DNA from: Pyrinomonadaceae bacterium
Lineage (GTDB): Bacteria > Acidobacteriota > Blastocatellia > Pyrinomonadales > Pyrinomonadaceae
Direction: 5' to 3'
DNA length: 9,493 nucleotides
NCBI GenBank assembly: GCA_025929655.1
Contig: JAICPV010000056.1
Location: 1 to 9,493 of the forward strand
Part shown: one piece after another, positions 1-9,244 of the stretch
How the letters are laid out: every line of letters starts with the position of its first letter
How positions within the stretch are numbered: the first letter of the stretch is position 1
Notes under the pieces: generated by a model
The model's input: the letters and a program-made list of their open reading frames with translations, nothing else
Databases searched by the model: none
Told to the model about the DNA's origin: nothing
Program-made: the position numbers and the translations under genes

Positions 1-136
1 AATTGCTGTCAGATTCGCCAGGTTTCCATACGGCTTGTTCAACAGTCACCCCATCAAGCACGTTCCGAACAGCCACGAACCAGCCGTTCTTATCGAAGCA
101 TTTGTCGAATTGTTTCAATAATGTCTGTTTGTTCAT
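1..136 (-). CDS. DinB-like protein, N-terminal part (cut by window edge)
   Basis: The minus strand is open from an ATG at 136 to the window edge, giving 45 residues with no stop. The protein begins MNKQTLLKQFDKCFDKNGWF and continues through VRNVLDGVTVEQAVWKPGES. This matches the first helix and following loop of the DinB/YfiT-like superfamily, where an 'EQA-W-P' segment precedes the first metal-ligand histidine. That histidine lies beyond the window. Family members are four-helix bundles, often with a three-histidine metal site; many are thiol transferases or damage-induced proteins of unknown role, so no reaction can be assigned. An in-frame ATG at 148 would add MSAI. Neither start has a good Shine-Dalgarno. 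A perfect TATAAT (minus strand, 147-152) sits just upstream of the 136 start, which is why I prefer it. The gene diverges from the dioxygenase gene at 193. Confidence 0.7.
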   Translation of the reverse strand, partial: MNKQTLLKQFDKCFDKNGWFVAVRNVLDGVTVEQAVWKPGESDSN

Positions 137-146
137 AATGGCTGAC

Positions 147-175
147 ATTATATTTCAACCCGACGAACGGGCGAA
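147..175 (-). promoter_or_regulatory. Candidate promoter for the DinB-like gene
   Basis: On the minus strand 147-152 reads TATAAT, a perfect sigma70-type -10 box. At 17 bases upstream (170-175) the strand reads TTCGCC, only a partial match to TTGACA. Initiation about 7 bases downstream would fall near 140, leaving only a few bases before the ATG at 136, so the message would be nearly leaderless. This agrees with the lack of a Shine-Dalgarno. The -10 match is seen directly; promoter activity is inferred, and a hexamer match in an A/T-rich gap can occur by chance. Confidence 0.35.
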
Positions 176-192
176 GGGAGTAGTATTGGCTT

Positions 193-972
193 ATGAGCAA
201 AACTATGCCGGCCATGTTTTTCGGTCACGGGAATCCGATGAATGCACTCGCGGACAATGTGTGGACGCGAGCATGGTCACAGCTCGGTCGTGACATTACG
301 AAACCCAGGGCGATCCTGTGCATTTCGGCTCACTGGTACATCCCTGGCGTGGCGGTGACCGCCATGGCGAGGCCGCGCACGATACATGATTTCGGAGGTT
401 TCCCGCGCGATCTTTTCGCGATTAAGTATCCGGCACCGGGCTCACCGGAATTAGCTTCCCGCGTCAAAGACCTGCTGGGCACCCACGCGGTCCTCGATGA
501 TCGCCACTGGGGCCTCGACCACGGGACCTGGTCCGTTCTTTGTCATGTTTTTCCGGAAGCGGACGTTCCGGTCGTACAGCTTTCGATCGACGAAACGAAA
601 CCGGCAGCGTGGCATTACGAGCTTTCTAAAAAATTACTTTCGCTTCGCGACGAGGGAGTGTTGGTGATAGGTAGCGGAAACCTTGTGCACAATCTTCACA
701 CTTACGCGTGGGGAGATTCAAAGCGTGAGCCGTTCGACTGGGCCTTGCGATTCGAACAAAAAGCGCGGGGACAGATCGAAAACGGTGACCACGAGCCGCT
801 GATCAACTATGAAACGAGCGGTAAAGACGCACTGCTTTCCGTGCCGACGCCGGATCATTATCTTCCGCTGATCTACATCCTCGCCCTCCAGCGAGAAGGT
901 GACCGCGCCGGCTTTCCTGTCGAGGGATTTGACGGTGGTTCGGTTTCGATGACATCGGTTCGTATCGGGTAA
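193..972 (+). CDS. ygiD: YgiD-type extradiol dioxygenase (4,5-DOPA dioxygenase family)
   Basis: This 259-residue cytosolic enzyme belongs to the LigB-like extradiol dioxygenases. Characterised relatives open the catechol ring of L-DOPA between carbons 4 and 5, giving 4,5-seco-DOPA, the precursor of betalamic acid; the natural bacterial substrate is uncertain. The sequence follows E. coli YgiD closely throughout: GHGNPMN (metal ligand His12), ISAHWY (His47), TIHDFGGFP, YPAPGSPELA, GLDHGTWSVL (His110), VQLSID followed by KPAAWH, GSGNLVHNLH (His166 and His169) and PTPDHYLPL (His222). The metal-binding and catalytic histidines of the family all appear present, so it should be active. The length is normal. 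The ATG at 193 follows GAAGGGAG (173-180) with a rather long 12-base gap; it lies 10 residues before the GHG motif, as expected. It is the only plus-strand gene here and ends 7 bases from the convergent gene at 980. Confidence 0.92.
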   Translation: MSKTMPAMFFGHGNPMNALADNVWTRAWSQLGRDITKPRAILCISAHWYIPGVAVTAMARPRTIHDFGGFPRDLFAIKYPAPGSPELASRVKDLLGTHAVLDDRHWGLDHGTWSVLCHVFPEADVPVVQLSIDETKPAAWHYELSKKLLSLRDEGVLVIGSGNLVHNLHTYAWGDSKREPFDWALRFEQKARGQIENGDHEPLINYETSGKDALLSVPTPDHYLPLIYILALQREGDRAGFPVEGFDGGSVSMTSVRIG

Positions 973-979
973 GCATCGC

Positions 980-1417
980 TCATCGCCGCGCCATATCCGC
1001 GATCATCACCGGAAAAGTTTTTGGGACTATCTTTTCCATTATCCCCTCTACTCCCTGCGATAAACCGCTCTTGCCCGACCCGGTCGCGGTGCCGGAAAGT
1101 TCTCCGCTGGTCATAACCTTTTCGCCTTTAGATCCCTTTTTAACCGAGTAAGCGGCCGGGTACCTGATTATCTCCATCACGATCTTGATAGTTGTATCGC
1201 CGCCGGACTTGCCAAATTCAGTGACCTCGCAAAAAAGCGTATATCCCTTAGGATCTTCGACCTTGTTTGTCGTGAATTCGGACTTCGGGGTAATTATTCT
1301 CACGATATGCGCTTTTATCATGTCCTCGACCTGTGCGCTTAGGCCACCGGCCTTGTCGCCGATATATATCCTTTTTTTCTTGTCGCTGTTGTCCGTGTTG
1401 ATGAAAATTGGCGGCAT
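980..1417 (-). CDS. Small protein of unknown family, copy A
   Basis: I do not recognise this 145-residue protein. It starts MPPIFINT, has no signal peptide or membrane segment, and is rich in lysine and glycine, so it is probably a soluble cytosolic protein. It is clearly paralogous to the protein at 2110-2526: the first 61 residues align without a gap and 33 are identical, including D-KKRI-I, AGG-SA-VE, FTTNK and KGYTL. The C-terminal third is looser but both end in a helix-like segment and a PVM motif near the C-terminus. Alternating strands followed by a terminal helix suggest a small alpha/beta domain; this is inferred from residue pattern only. The start is well fixed by GGAGGG (1422-1427) 4 bases before the ATG and by conservation of MPPI in the paralog. 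A lysine/glycine/serine-rich stretch at about residues 92-117 looks like a flexible loop. Confidence 0.82.
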   Translation of the reverse strand: MPPIFINTDNSDKKKRIYIGDKAGGLSAQVEDMIKAHIVRIITPKSEFTTNKVEDPKGYTLFCEVTEFGKSGGDTTIKIVMEIIRYPAAYSVKKGSKGEKVMTSGELSGTATGSGKSGLSQGVEGIMEKIVPKTFPVMIADMARR

Positions 1418-1622
1418 GCGACCCTCCTTTGGAAATGTGTCGAACAGCTACTCACCCGTTGTGAAATTGCAGTGATCGGTGCTAAAGATACTAACGGCTA
1501 TAGCTCGTTTGTAGCAAGCCAAATTGCTCGGCCGGCGCGAAGCGTCGGAACGAGCGCACGCCGCGTCGCTTTGCAAAGTCAGTGATTCAGTAGTCTTATA
1601 GCGGGAAAACAGGGCGGAAAAG

Positions 1623-2033
1623 TCAGATCTTTGCCGGTTCGTCGGGTGAGAGCGCCGAACTTTCGCTCTGAGAAGTCTTTATCCAAAGCAGGTGACCGGT
1701 TACGCCGGCAGCGATCGCGATAAGCAGCAGTGTTACCCAAAAACGCCCATCCAAGAGCCAGATGCTCAGACCGATCGACGCCCAAAGCAGAAGGATCGTT
1801 CGGAATTTATGTCCGGCCGTCATACCCCGGCCCTCGTGGTAATTTTTGATGTACTTACCACACCAGCGGTTCGTGAGCAGCCAGTTGTGAAAACGAGATG
1901 AGCTGCGGGAATAACAATACGCGGCCAGGAGCAAAAAGACGGTCGTCGGCAGCAAAGGCAGAAACATCCCAAGTACGCCAAGCCCGACGCAAACCGTTCC
2001 GGCGAAAATTAAAACTGCCTTTCGAATATCCAT
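1623..2033 (-). CDS. DUF454/YbaN-like inner membrane protein
   Basis: This 136-residue membrane protein has the DUF454 (YbaN family) signature: FLPLLPTTVFLLLAAYCYSRSSSRFHNWLL over about residues 24-53, followed by NRWCGKYIKNY, the usual 'W-G-YI' continuation. Hydrophobic segments lie at about 6-22, 24-41, 77-94 and 97-117, giving up to four membrane crossings. A polar tail (about 118-136) follows. Full-length family members run to about 115-140 residues, so it is complete. The family's biochemical function is unknown. The ATG at 2033 is preceded by AAGG at a suitable distance (about 2038-2041). It lies between the two unknown paralogs (gaps of 76 bases upstream and 205 bases downstream), which may reflect shared transcription, but the spacing is too wide to be sure. 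Confidence 0.85.
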   Translation of the reverse strand: MDIRKAVLIFAGTVCVGLGVLGMFLPLLPTTVFLLLAAYCYSRSSSRFHNWLLTNRWCGKYIKNYHEGRGMTAGHKFRTILLLWASIGLSIWLLDGRFWVTLLLIAIAAGVTGHLLWIKTSQSESSALSPDEPAKI

Positions 2034-2109
2034 AACGCCTTCAACGAACAGTGTATTATCCGTGAGGGCATTCAGTCCAATGAAATTAACTCGTAATAAG
2101 GGGACCGGT

Positions 2110-2526
2110 TCACCAATTCGGCCAATCTTTTAACATTACCGGCTGACTTTTTTCGACCGACTCTTTGACCATTGCTTTCACACATTCGAGAATAGCTTCT
2201 TTATCGGCGGGCGGGCCCAACTTTGCCTTGCTGATTCCGCCGACGCTGGCTGTATGACCGCCGGGATACCGCCGAATGGTCGTGGACATCTGGCAAGCGG
2301 TGTTTCCGGCCTTGTCGACATCCACTTTTTGCAGCTCCATCTCCAGAGTATATCCTTTGGCATCCTTGATCTTGTTAGTAGTGAAAGTCGCGTTCTTGAC
2401 GAGAGCGTCGATCACCGTCTTTTTCATCAATGCCTCCACTTCGGCCGAGGCGCCCCCCGCCGCATCGGCAATGAAGATCCTTTTCTTCGGATCAATCCTC
2501 TCCGTGTTTATGTAGATCGGCGGCAT
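2110..2526 (-). CDS. Small protein of unknown family, copy B
   Basis: This 138-residue protein is the paralog of the one at 980-1417 and is equally unrecognised. It starts MPPIYINT and shares the KKRI-I, D-AGG-SA-VE, FTTNK and KGYTL motifs in the same order with no gap over the first 61 residues. After that it diverges: copy A has a longer lysine/glycine/serine loop, while copy B has GGISKAKLGPPADKEA and a terminal helix ending KSQPVMLKDW. No signal peptide or membrane segment is visible. The start is supported by a strong AGGAGG (2533-2538) 6 bases before the ATG and by alignment with copy A. Two cysteines (in NTACQM and ECVKAM) are not in copy A. The 214-base region upstream, up to the MOSC gene at 2741, holds no gene I can support and probably carries its promoter. 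Confidence 0.82.
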   Translation of the reverse strand: MPPIYINTERIDPKKRIFIADAAGGASAEVEALMKKTVIDALVKNATFTTNKIKDAKGYTLEMELQKVDVDKAGNTACQMSTTIRRYPGGHTASVGGISKAKLGPPADKEAILECVKAMVKESVEKSQPVMLKDWPNW

Positions 2527-2740
2527 AAGGGTCCTCCTCTAGTTCAGAAAATAGACGCTACGGACTACTCGGTTTTGCGAATATTGAGCTAATTAGTGCA
2601 ACGATATTAACGAGGTATGTGGGTCCACGCAAGCGAAAAGATAATGACTGATAGAAAAAGAAGTGTTCGGCAAAAGCCGGAGGAAATCGCTCCGACAATA
2701 TTAGGTCAACCCGGACGGTGAGAAAAATGCGCGCAAAACT

Positions 2741-3307
2741 TTATTCCGCGATGACTGTGATTGCATCGCCGGTAAAAACGTCGCCAGAGGCGATTATCTT
2801 CGCGTTGATGCCACGAAGGTTGTGAGAGCGGCCGAATTCGGAATTGGCGAACGTCATCGCGTCCATTCCGAACCGGTCAACAAACTTTTTGCAGCCGAGA
2901 TGTGGCGGTGCAGTAACCTCGATCACAGCGTTTCCGACGGTCAATTGGGTTCCCGCCCGAAGATTTTCTTTGCTTAGATCAAGATCGACATAGAGCTGAT
3001 CGCCCGCGAGAGGGATACGCGCTTTCCCGCCGGCAACTAGACGCGCGAAACGCCAGTTCATCAAGGTTAGCTGCCGCATCGGATCGCCGCCTCGCCGCCA
3101 ACGGCTGCCTTTCTTCAGCCAGTTGTCGCCTACCAATCCTTCTATCACATCGAGGCGTCCCCAACCGACGACTTCCCGTGCATTTATTTTCGGCCGGCGG
3201 ACGATCATTCGCAAAATGCCCTGTCCGCCTGGCGATGCGAGTACATCCTCCATCCGAGCTTCTATTTGAGCGGTCGTTAGGTACGAATATTCGAGCAAAG
3301 TGTCCAC
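2741..3307 (-). CDS. MOSC-domain protein
   Basis: The 188-residue product is a stand-alone MOSC domain, related to the C-terminal domain of molybdenum cofactor sulfurases and to YiiM-like proteins. Recognisable features are GLVGDNW (57-63), DPMRQLTLMN (75-84), LAGDQLYVDLDLS (100-112), the PPHLGCKKF segment (134-142) with Cys139 in the place of the conserved MOSC cysteine, and LRGINAKIIASGDVFTGD (164-181). MOSC domains are thought to carry sulfur on that cysteine or to bind the molybdenum cofactor; the substrate here is unknown. No molybdenum-cofactor gene lies nearby. The start is a GTG at 3307; a stop at 3319-3317 and no ATG in between make it the only upstream choice, though Met19 is possible. 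The Shine-Dalgarno is weak. The gene begins 26 bases beyond the terminator of the metalloprotease gene, so it likely has its own promoter in a very short gap or depends on read-through. Confidence 0.87.
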   Translation of the reverse strand: MDTLLEYSYLTTAQIEARMEDVLASPGGQGILRMIVRRPKINAREVVGWGRLDVIEGLVGDNWLKKGSRWRRGGDPMRQLTLMNWRFARLVAGGKARIPLAGDQLYVDLDLSKENLRAGTQLTVGNAVIEVTAPPHLGCKKFVDRFGMDAMTFANSEFGRSHNLRGINAKIIASGDVFTGDAITVIAE

Positions 3308-3332
3308 CGCTACATATTAGCCGTTCCCAATG

Positions 3333-3366
3333 AAAAAAGCGCGGTGCCGATTAAAGCGCCGCGCTT
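3333..3366 (-). terminator. Intrinsic terminator of the metalloprotease gene
   Basis: On the minus strand the sequence forms an 8-bp stem, AAGCGCGG (3366-3359) with CCGCGCTT (3344-3337), around a 14-base loop, followed directly by a run of T (six T at 3338-3333, two of them inside the stem). It begins 23 bases beyond the stop codon of the gene at 3390-6011. The GC-rich stem plus U-tract is a standard rho-independent terminator for that gene and separates it from the MOSC gene. Confidence 0.75.
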
Positions 3367-3389
3367 ATCAAATCACCGATCTCGCCAAG

Positions 3390-6011
<2,622 letters not shown>

Positions 6012-6185
6012 TTAAAGAATTCCTCCGAACGAGTTTTAAAAGAATAATTTCCGACCAAATATGTCAGGGCTGCAAAGGCTCTTACATAAAACGGTTTACG
6101 GGTGACGCGTAACTAATATCATCGAATTGCGCTCAAATCAATCCGAAAACAGGGACAATTGTACGAATTTACAAATCTTGACAGA

Positions 6186-7598
6186 TCAAATACGCGATCT
6201 CATCTTTGAGGCCTCTGCTTCCTTTCTGATGTGTTCGAGTACGCGGCCGTGGATTCGATGAATGATCATGTCCGACCATATGCCCCAATAATCTGCTGGC
6301 CAGAAACTATTCTCGTACCAGGTGGTACCTTCCAGGACGGTGCCGCCGCCCGGAAGACGCGTTAAGTGGAATTGGCCCCGTTTGGAACGAAGGTAGTTGT
6401 TCAAATGCGGCGGACGAACCTGATAAGGGGACATCTCGTCCATCACGGCCGGCTGTGCCGTCACGCCGAATTTCAGAAGCACGGGTTCCTCCCACACTTC
6501 GATCGGCTCCACAAAGGCTCCCGTAGAAAATACGCATCGTCTTACTGCGCCGACGCCGCGCCCGTCGATCTCCGCATGGACCGGATATGCGATCCCGGTT
6601 CGGAACATCAACTCGCCCGGCGGCTCGAGCTCGCTGAATGCGATCAACTTCTCCCAAACCTCTTCCGGAGACGCATTTACCGTCACGGAAGTTCGCACCT
6701 CGCGAAGTGCAGGTTGGCGATCTTCGATCTGTTCGATGGCCACAAGCAACGGCAAAGCTAAGCCAACGACGGCGACGGCTCGCAGCTTTACGCCCGACGG
6801 GGCCTCGGCATGCGCGCCTCTTTGAATTGCATAACCCGTGACCCCGCCGATCATTGCAACCATCGCACCGAGCGGAGCGGCCATGATTATGCAAATGACA
6901 CCTTCGAGGGCTACGGCGATCAATGCAGCGCTGGCCAATAAAACCGACAAAAGCGAAATACCGACGCATTTCCCGACTGAACGCGGCGCGTGGTAACCAT
7001 AGACCAGCACGCTGCTTAGCCCCAGAAAGAAGGGCATGCCAACAAACAAACCCCAGCCGTAATTTCCCAAGCCCTGGGCGATGAGGGCCGTAATTGCGAC
7101 AGTGAAGGCGGTCGTAACGACGACACCCGCGACGGCGCTTCCGAAGCCGCTTCGGGGAATGATCCGGTCCATCGCCGCAAGGAACCGATTTTCCGACGGT
7201 GCGAAATAGTCCGTTTTTCTCGAAGGCGCAAAGCTAAGGATAAGGAAGAATAAGAGGTTCAGGAACGGAACGAAAAACAATGCGACAAGCCAGAGCGGCC
7301 AGCCGATGTCTCGCAGGCGGCGAAGCGTCAGCACGACACCGACCCAGATGAACGGCAGTGCGACCGCCAACATGGTCGCGTAGAACGTCAAAAGGTTCAG
7401 CGGCTTGTCATCGATCCCGCCGGTTCCCTCCCCAACCAACCAATAGTTGAAGACCGACCATGGGAGGTCGAATCCGAAGCTTGCGATGAACCTGTCAAGC
7501 AGATGCTTGACGGCGAACAGTATGACGCCGACCGCGAAATAGGCTTTCCGGTCGATCGTTCCGCGCCAGGTCAAGAAATCTAAAATATGAAGGCCCAT
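6186..7598 (-). CDS. DUF805 membrane protein fused to an SRPBCC domain
   Basis: The 470-residue product joins two recognisable parts. The N-terminal part is a DUF805 membrane domain: DFLTWRGTIDRKAYF (about 7-21) and LRRLRDIGWPLWLVALFFVP (92-111) are the usual DUF805 signatures (R-x-x-R-x-x-F/Y and 'RRLHD-G'). Further hydrophobic segments lie at about 154-174, 182-202, 211-233, 236-258 and 273-288. From about 299, EVRTSVTVNASPEEVWEKLI begins an SRPBCC (START-like, polyketide cyclase/Bet v1) domain that runs to about 460; this fold usually encloses a hydrophobic ligand. The domain would follow the last membrane helix directly. Substrate is unknown. A TTG start at 7655 would add 19 polar residues, but the ATG at 7598 fits DUF805 N-termini and follows GGAGG (7610-7614) and GGAG (7602-7605). 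It starts 59 bases after the second exonuclease gene, so may share its transcript. No clear terminator is visible in the 174 bases downstream. Confidence 0.85.
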   Translation of the reverse strand: MGLHILDFLTWRGTIDRKAYFAVGVILFAVKHLLDRFIASFGFDLPWSVFNYWLVGEGTGGIDDKPLNLLTFYATMLAVALPFIWVGVVLTLRRLRDIGWPLWLVALFFVPFLNLLFFLILSFAPSRKTDYFAPSENRFLAAMDRIIPRSGFGSAVAGVVVTTAFTVAITALIAQGLGNYGWGLFVGMPFFLGLSSVLVYGYHAPRSVGKCVGISLLSVLLASAALIAVALEGVICIIMAAPLGAMVAMIGGVTGYAIQRGAHAEAPSGVKLRAVAVVGLALPLLVAIEQIEDRQPALREVRTSVTVNASPEEVWEKLIAFSELEPPGELMFRTGIAYPVHAEIDGRGVGAVRRCVFSTGAFVEPIEVWEEPVLLKFGVTAQPAVMDEMSPYQVRPPHLNNYLRSKRGQFHLTRLPGGGTVLEGTTWYENSFWPADYWGIWSDMIIHRIHGRVLEHIRKEAEASKMRSRI

Positions 7599-7657
7599 AC
7601 GCTCCGAATCCTCCGACTCGATAGATTTGTGGCAGTATCCTTCTCGACGCGGCAATT

Positions 7658-8428
7658 CTACACAAATTCCGCAATAACCGGGGCGTGATCGCTAGTTTTC
7701 TCCAGTTTCCTGGGTTCTTTGTCGATCCAGCAGCCAACGCAGATTTCCGCCATTGGCGGCGAGGCCCAGATGTGGTCGATGCGGAGGCCGCGGTCCTTTT
7801 CGAACGAGTGATGAAAATAATCCCACCAGGAAAATTCCTGCTGTTCATCATTGATCTGGCGAAAGAGATCGACAAAGCCCCAGCGTTTTAGATCGAGAAG
7901 AGCTTCGCGTTCGGGTTTGGTGAAATGTAGCTTGGTTGCCCATAGCGACGGCTTCCAAACGTCGAGCTCATGCGGCGCAACATTCAGATCGCCGCAAAGA
8001 ATGACGCTGTCGTCGACGCGAAAATTGTCGTCGAAATATTTTCGCAGACGGGCGAGCCATTTGAGTTTGTAATCGAATTTTTCGGACCCGATCAGCGTCC
8101 CGTGCGGCACATAAACATTCACGATGCGAATGCCTTCGATCTCGCCCGCGATGAACCTTTTCGGCGTAGCGTCACCGTCCGTCGGAAGGCATTTTTCCAC
8201 ACTCTCGACAGGATGCTTCGAGATGATCGCGACGCCGTTATAGGCCTTCTCACCCGCGAACTCCACGTACTCGTAACCGGCCGCGCGAAACCGGCGATGC
8301 GGAAAACGAGCATCGACGCATTTTGTTTCCTGAAGGCACAAAACGTCCGGCTGTTCTCTCCCGCACCAATCAAGAACGAGCCGGATCCGCGAGTTTATAC
8401 CGTTAATATTCCAGGTAGCGACCTTCAC
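7658..8428 (-). CDS. xth: Exodeoxyribonuclease III / AP endonuclease, second copy
   Basis: This 256-residue cytosolic enzyme is a member of the exonuclease III (Xth/ExoA) branch of the endonuclease-exonuclease-phosphatase family. Relatives cut DNA 5' to abasic sites in base-excision repair and remove nucleotides or blocking groups from 3' ends, using Mg2+. All the catalytic positions of E. coli ExoIII can be seen: Asn7 (TWNINGIN), Glu34 (LQETK), Tyr106 (VYVPHG), Asp147 and Asn149 (GDLNVAP), Asp218 (RIDHIW) and Asp247-His248 (SDHAP). It aligns end to end with the copy at 8441-9211, same length and roughly half identical by eye. The start is a GTG at 8428, only 12 bases after the upstream copy's stop and with no good Shine-Dalgarno, so translation is probably coupled to it. 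Complete N- and C-termini argue against a decaying duplicate. Confidence 0.93.
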   Translation of the reverse strand: MKVATWNINGINSRIRLVLDWCGREQPDVLCLQETKCVDARFPHRRFRAAGYEYVEFAGEKAYNGVAIISKHPVESVEKCLPTDGDATPKRFIAGEIEGIRIVNVYVPHGTLIGSEKFDYKLKWLARLRKYFDDNFRVDDSVILCGDLNVAPHELDVWKPSLWATKLHFTKPEREALLDLKRWGFVDLFRQINDEQQEFSWWDYFHHSFEKDRGLRIDHIWASPPMAEICVGCWIDKEPRKLEKTSDHAPVIAEFV

Positions 8429-8440
8429 GATTCGGTCATT

Positions 8441-9211
8441 TCAGATCTTAAATTCGGCGACGACCGGTGCATGATCACTTGGCCGTTCAAGGCCGCGAGG
8501 CTGCTTATCGATCCAGCAGCCAGTACATTTTTCGGCCAATGACTTCGAAGTCCAGATATGGTCGATCCGAAGGCCTTGGTTTCGCTGCCAAGCGCCTTCT
8601 CGGTAATTCCACCACGAGAATTCCCGTGCGTCGCCGTTCATCTTTCGAAATACGTCGACAAATCCCCACTGCTTTATGTGGTGGATCGCGGCGCGTTCCG
8701 GCTTTGAAAAATGGATCTTTCCCTCCCATGCCGGAACGTTCCAAACGTCAAGTTCGTCCGGCGCGACGTTGAAATCGCCGCAAAGCAGGACATCTTTATT
8801 TTCGTCGCAAGTTTCGTCGAAGAATCGACGAAGCCGCTGCAGCCAGTCAAGCTTGAAATGGAATTTATCGCTCCAAAGCTCGCTGCCGTTCGGAATGTAC
8901 GTGTTCACGATACGAATCCCGTTTATCGTTGCCGCGATCAAGCGTTTCGGGGCTTCGTCGTCGTCATCGAGGTAATTCTTCTGAACATCCTCGATCGGGA
9001 ACTTCGAGATGATGGCGACGCCGTTGTATGATTTCTGGCCCATGAACGCCGCTTCATAGCCTACATTCGTAAGGTCGTCGAGCGGAAAATTCTCGTCGAT
9101 CGTTTTCGTTTCCTGGAAACAAACGACGTCCGTTTTCGTTCGGTCCAGCCACCCAAGCAATTGCGGCATCCGGACATTTATTGAATTTACATTCCAGGTG
9201 GCGATCTTCAT
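8441..9211 (-). CDS. xth: Exodeoxyribonuclease III / AP endonuclease, first copy
   Basis: This is the upstream member of a tandem pair of 256-residue exonuclease III-type enzymes for base-excision repair and 3'-end cleaning. Catalytic residues are complete: Asn7 (TWNVNSIN), Glu34 (FQETK), Tyr105 (TYIPNG), Asp146 and Asn148 (GDFNVAP), Asp217 (RIDHIW) and Asp246-His247 (SDHAP). It is slightly shorter than E. coli ExoIII (268 residues) but full for this subgroup. It differs from the downstream copy in residues near the active site, for example PNG against PHG after the catalytic Tyr and VAPD against VAPH after the Asp-x-Asn motif, which could alter activity on abasic sites or ends. The ATG at 9211 begins the conserved MK-ATWN core, so the start is secure although no Shine-Dalgarno is visible. 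It lies 33 bases after the stop of the membrane protein gene and is probably cotranscribed with it. Confidence 0.93.
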   Translation of the reverse strand: MKIATWNVNSINVRMPQLLGWLDRTKTDVVCFQETKTIDENFPLDDLTNVGYEAAFMGQKSYNGVAIISKFPIEDVQKNYLDDDDEAPKRLIAATINGIRIVNTYIPNGSELWSDKFHFKLDWLQRLRRFFDETCDENKDVLLCGDFNVAPDELDVWNVPAWEGKIHFSKPERAAIHHIKQWGFVDVFRKMNGDAREFSWWNYREGAWQRNQGLRIDHIWTSKSLAEKCTGCWIDKQPRGLERPSDHAPVVAEFKI

Positions 9212-9244
9212 TCAGATATTTTTACCACACGAATTGCCTATGGG

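Noticed and set aside
3..293. A 96-codon plus-strand open frame at the left edge
   Set aside because: It overlaps the start of the dioxygenase gene in another frame and lies antisense to the DinB-like coding sequence; its composition is not protein-like and no family is recognised.
1530..1577. GC-rich imperfect inverted repeat (GCGAAGCG ... CGCTTTGC) between copy A and the DUF454 gene
   Set aside because: It is mismatched with a long loop and no T-tract. It resembles chance GC-rich sequence, not a terminator or a mobile-element end.
2654..2695. Small hairpins (CGGC/GCCG and CGGAG/CTCCG) downstream of the MOSC gene, with a loose T-rich stretch on the minus strand
   Set aside because: The stems are only 4-5 bp, they compete with each other, and the T-rich run is separated from the stem, so this is too weak to call a terminator.
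6113..6141. Possible metalloprotease promoter on the minus strand: TTGATT (6136-6141), 17 bases, TATTAG (6113-6118)
   Set aside because: Each hexamer matches consensus at only 4 of 6 positions, and other equally weak combinations exist in the same 174-base gap, so I do not list it as a feature.
6155..6162. Palindrome ACAATTGT upstream of the metalloprotease gene
   Set aside because: It is a single 8-base palindrome in A/T-rich intergenic DNA with no second copy in that gap, so an operator call is not supported.
7599..7655. A TTG start that would extend the DUF805-SRPBCC protein by 19 residues
   Set aside because: The extra residues are polar and unlike DUF805 N-termini, while the ATG at 7598 has GGAGG and GGAG upstream and begins right before the conserved DFLTWRG segment.
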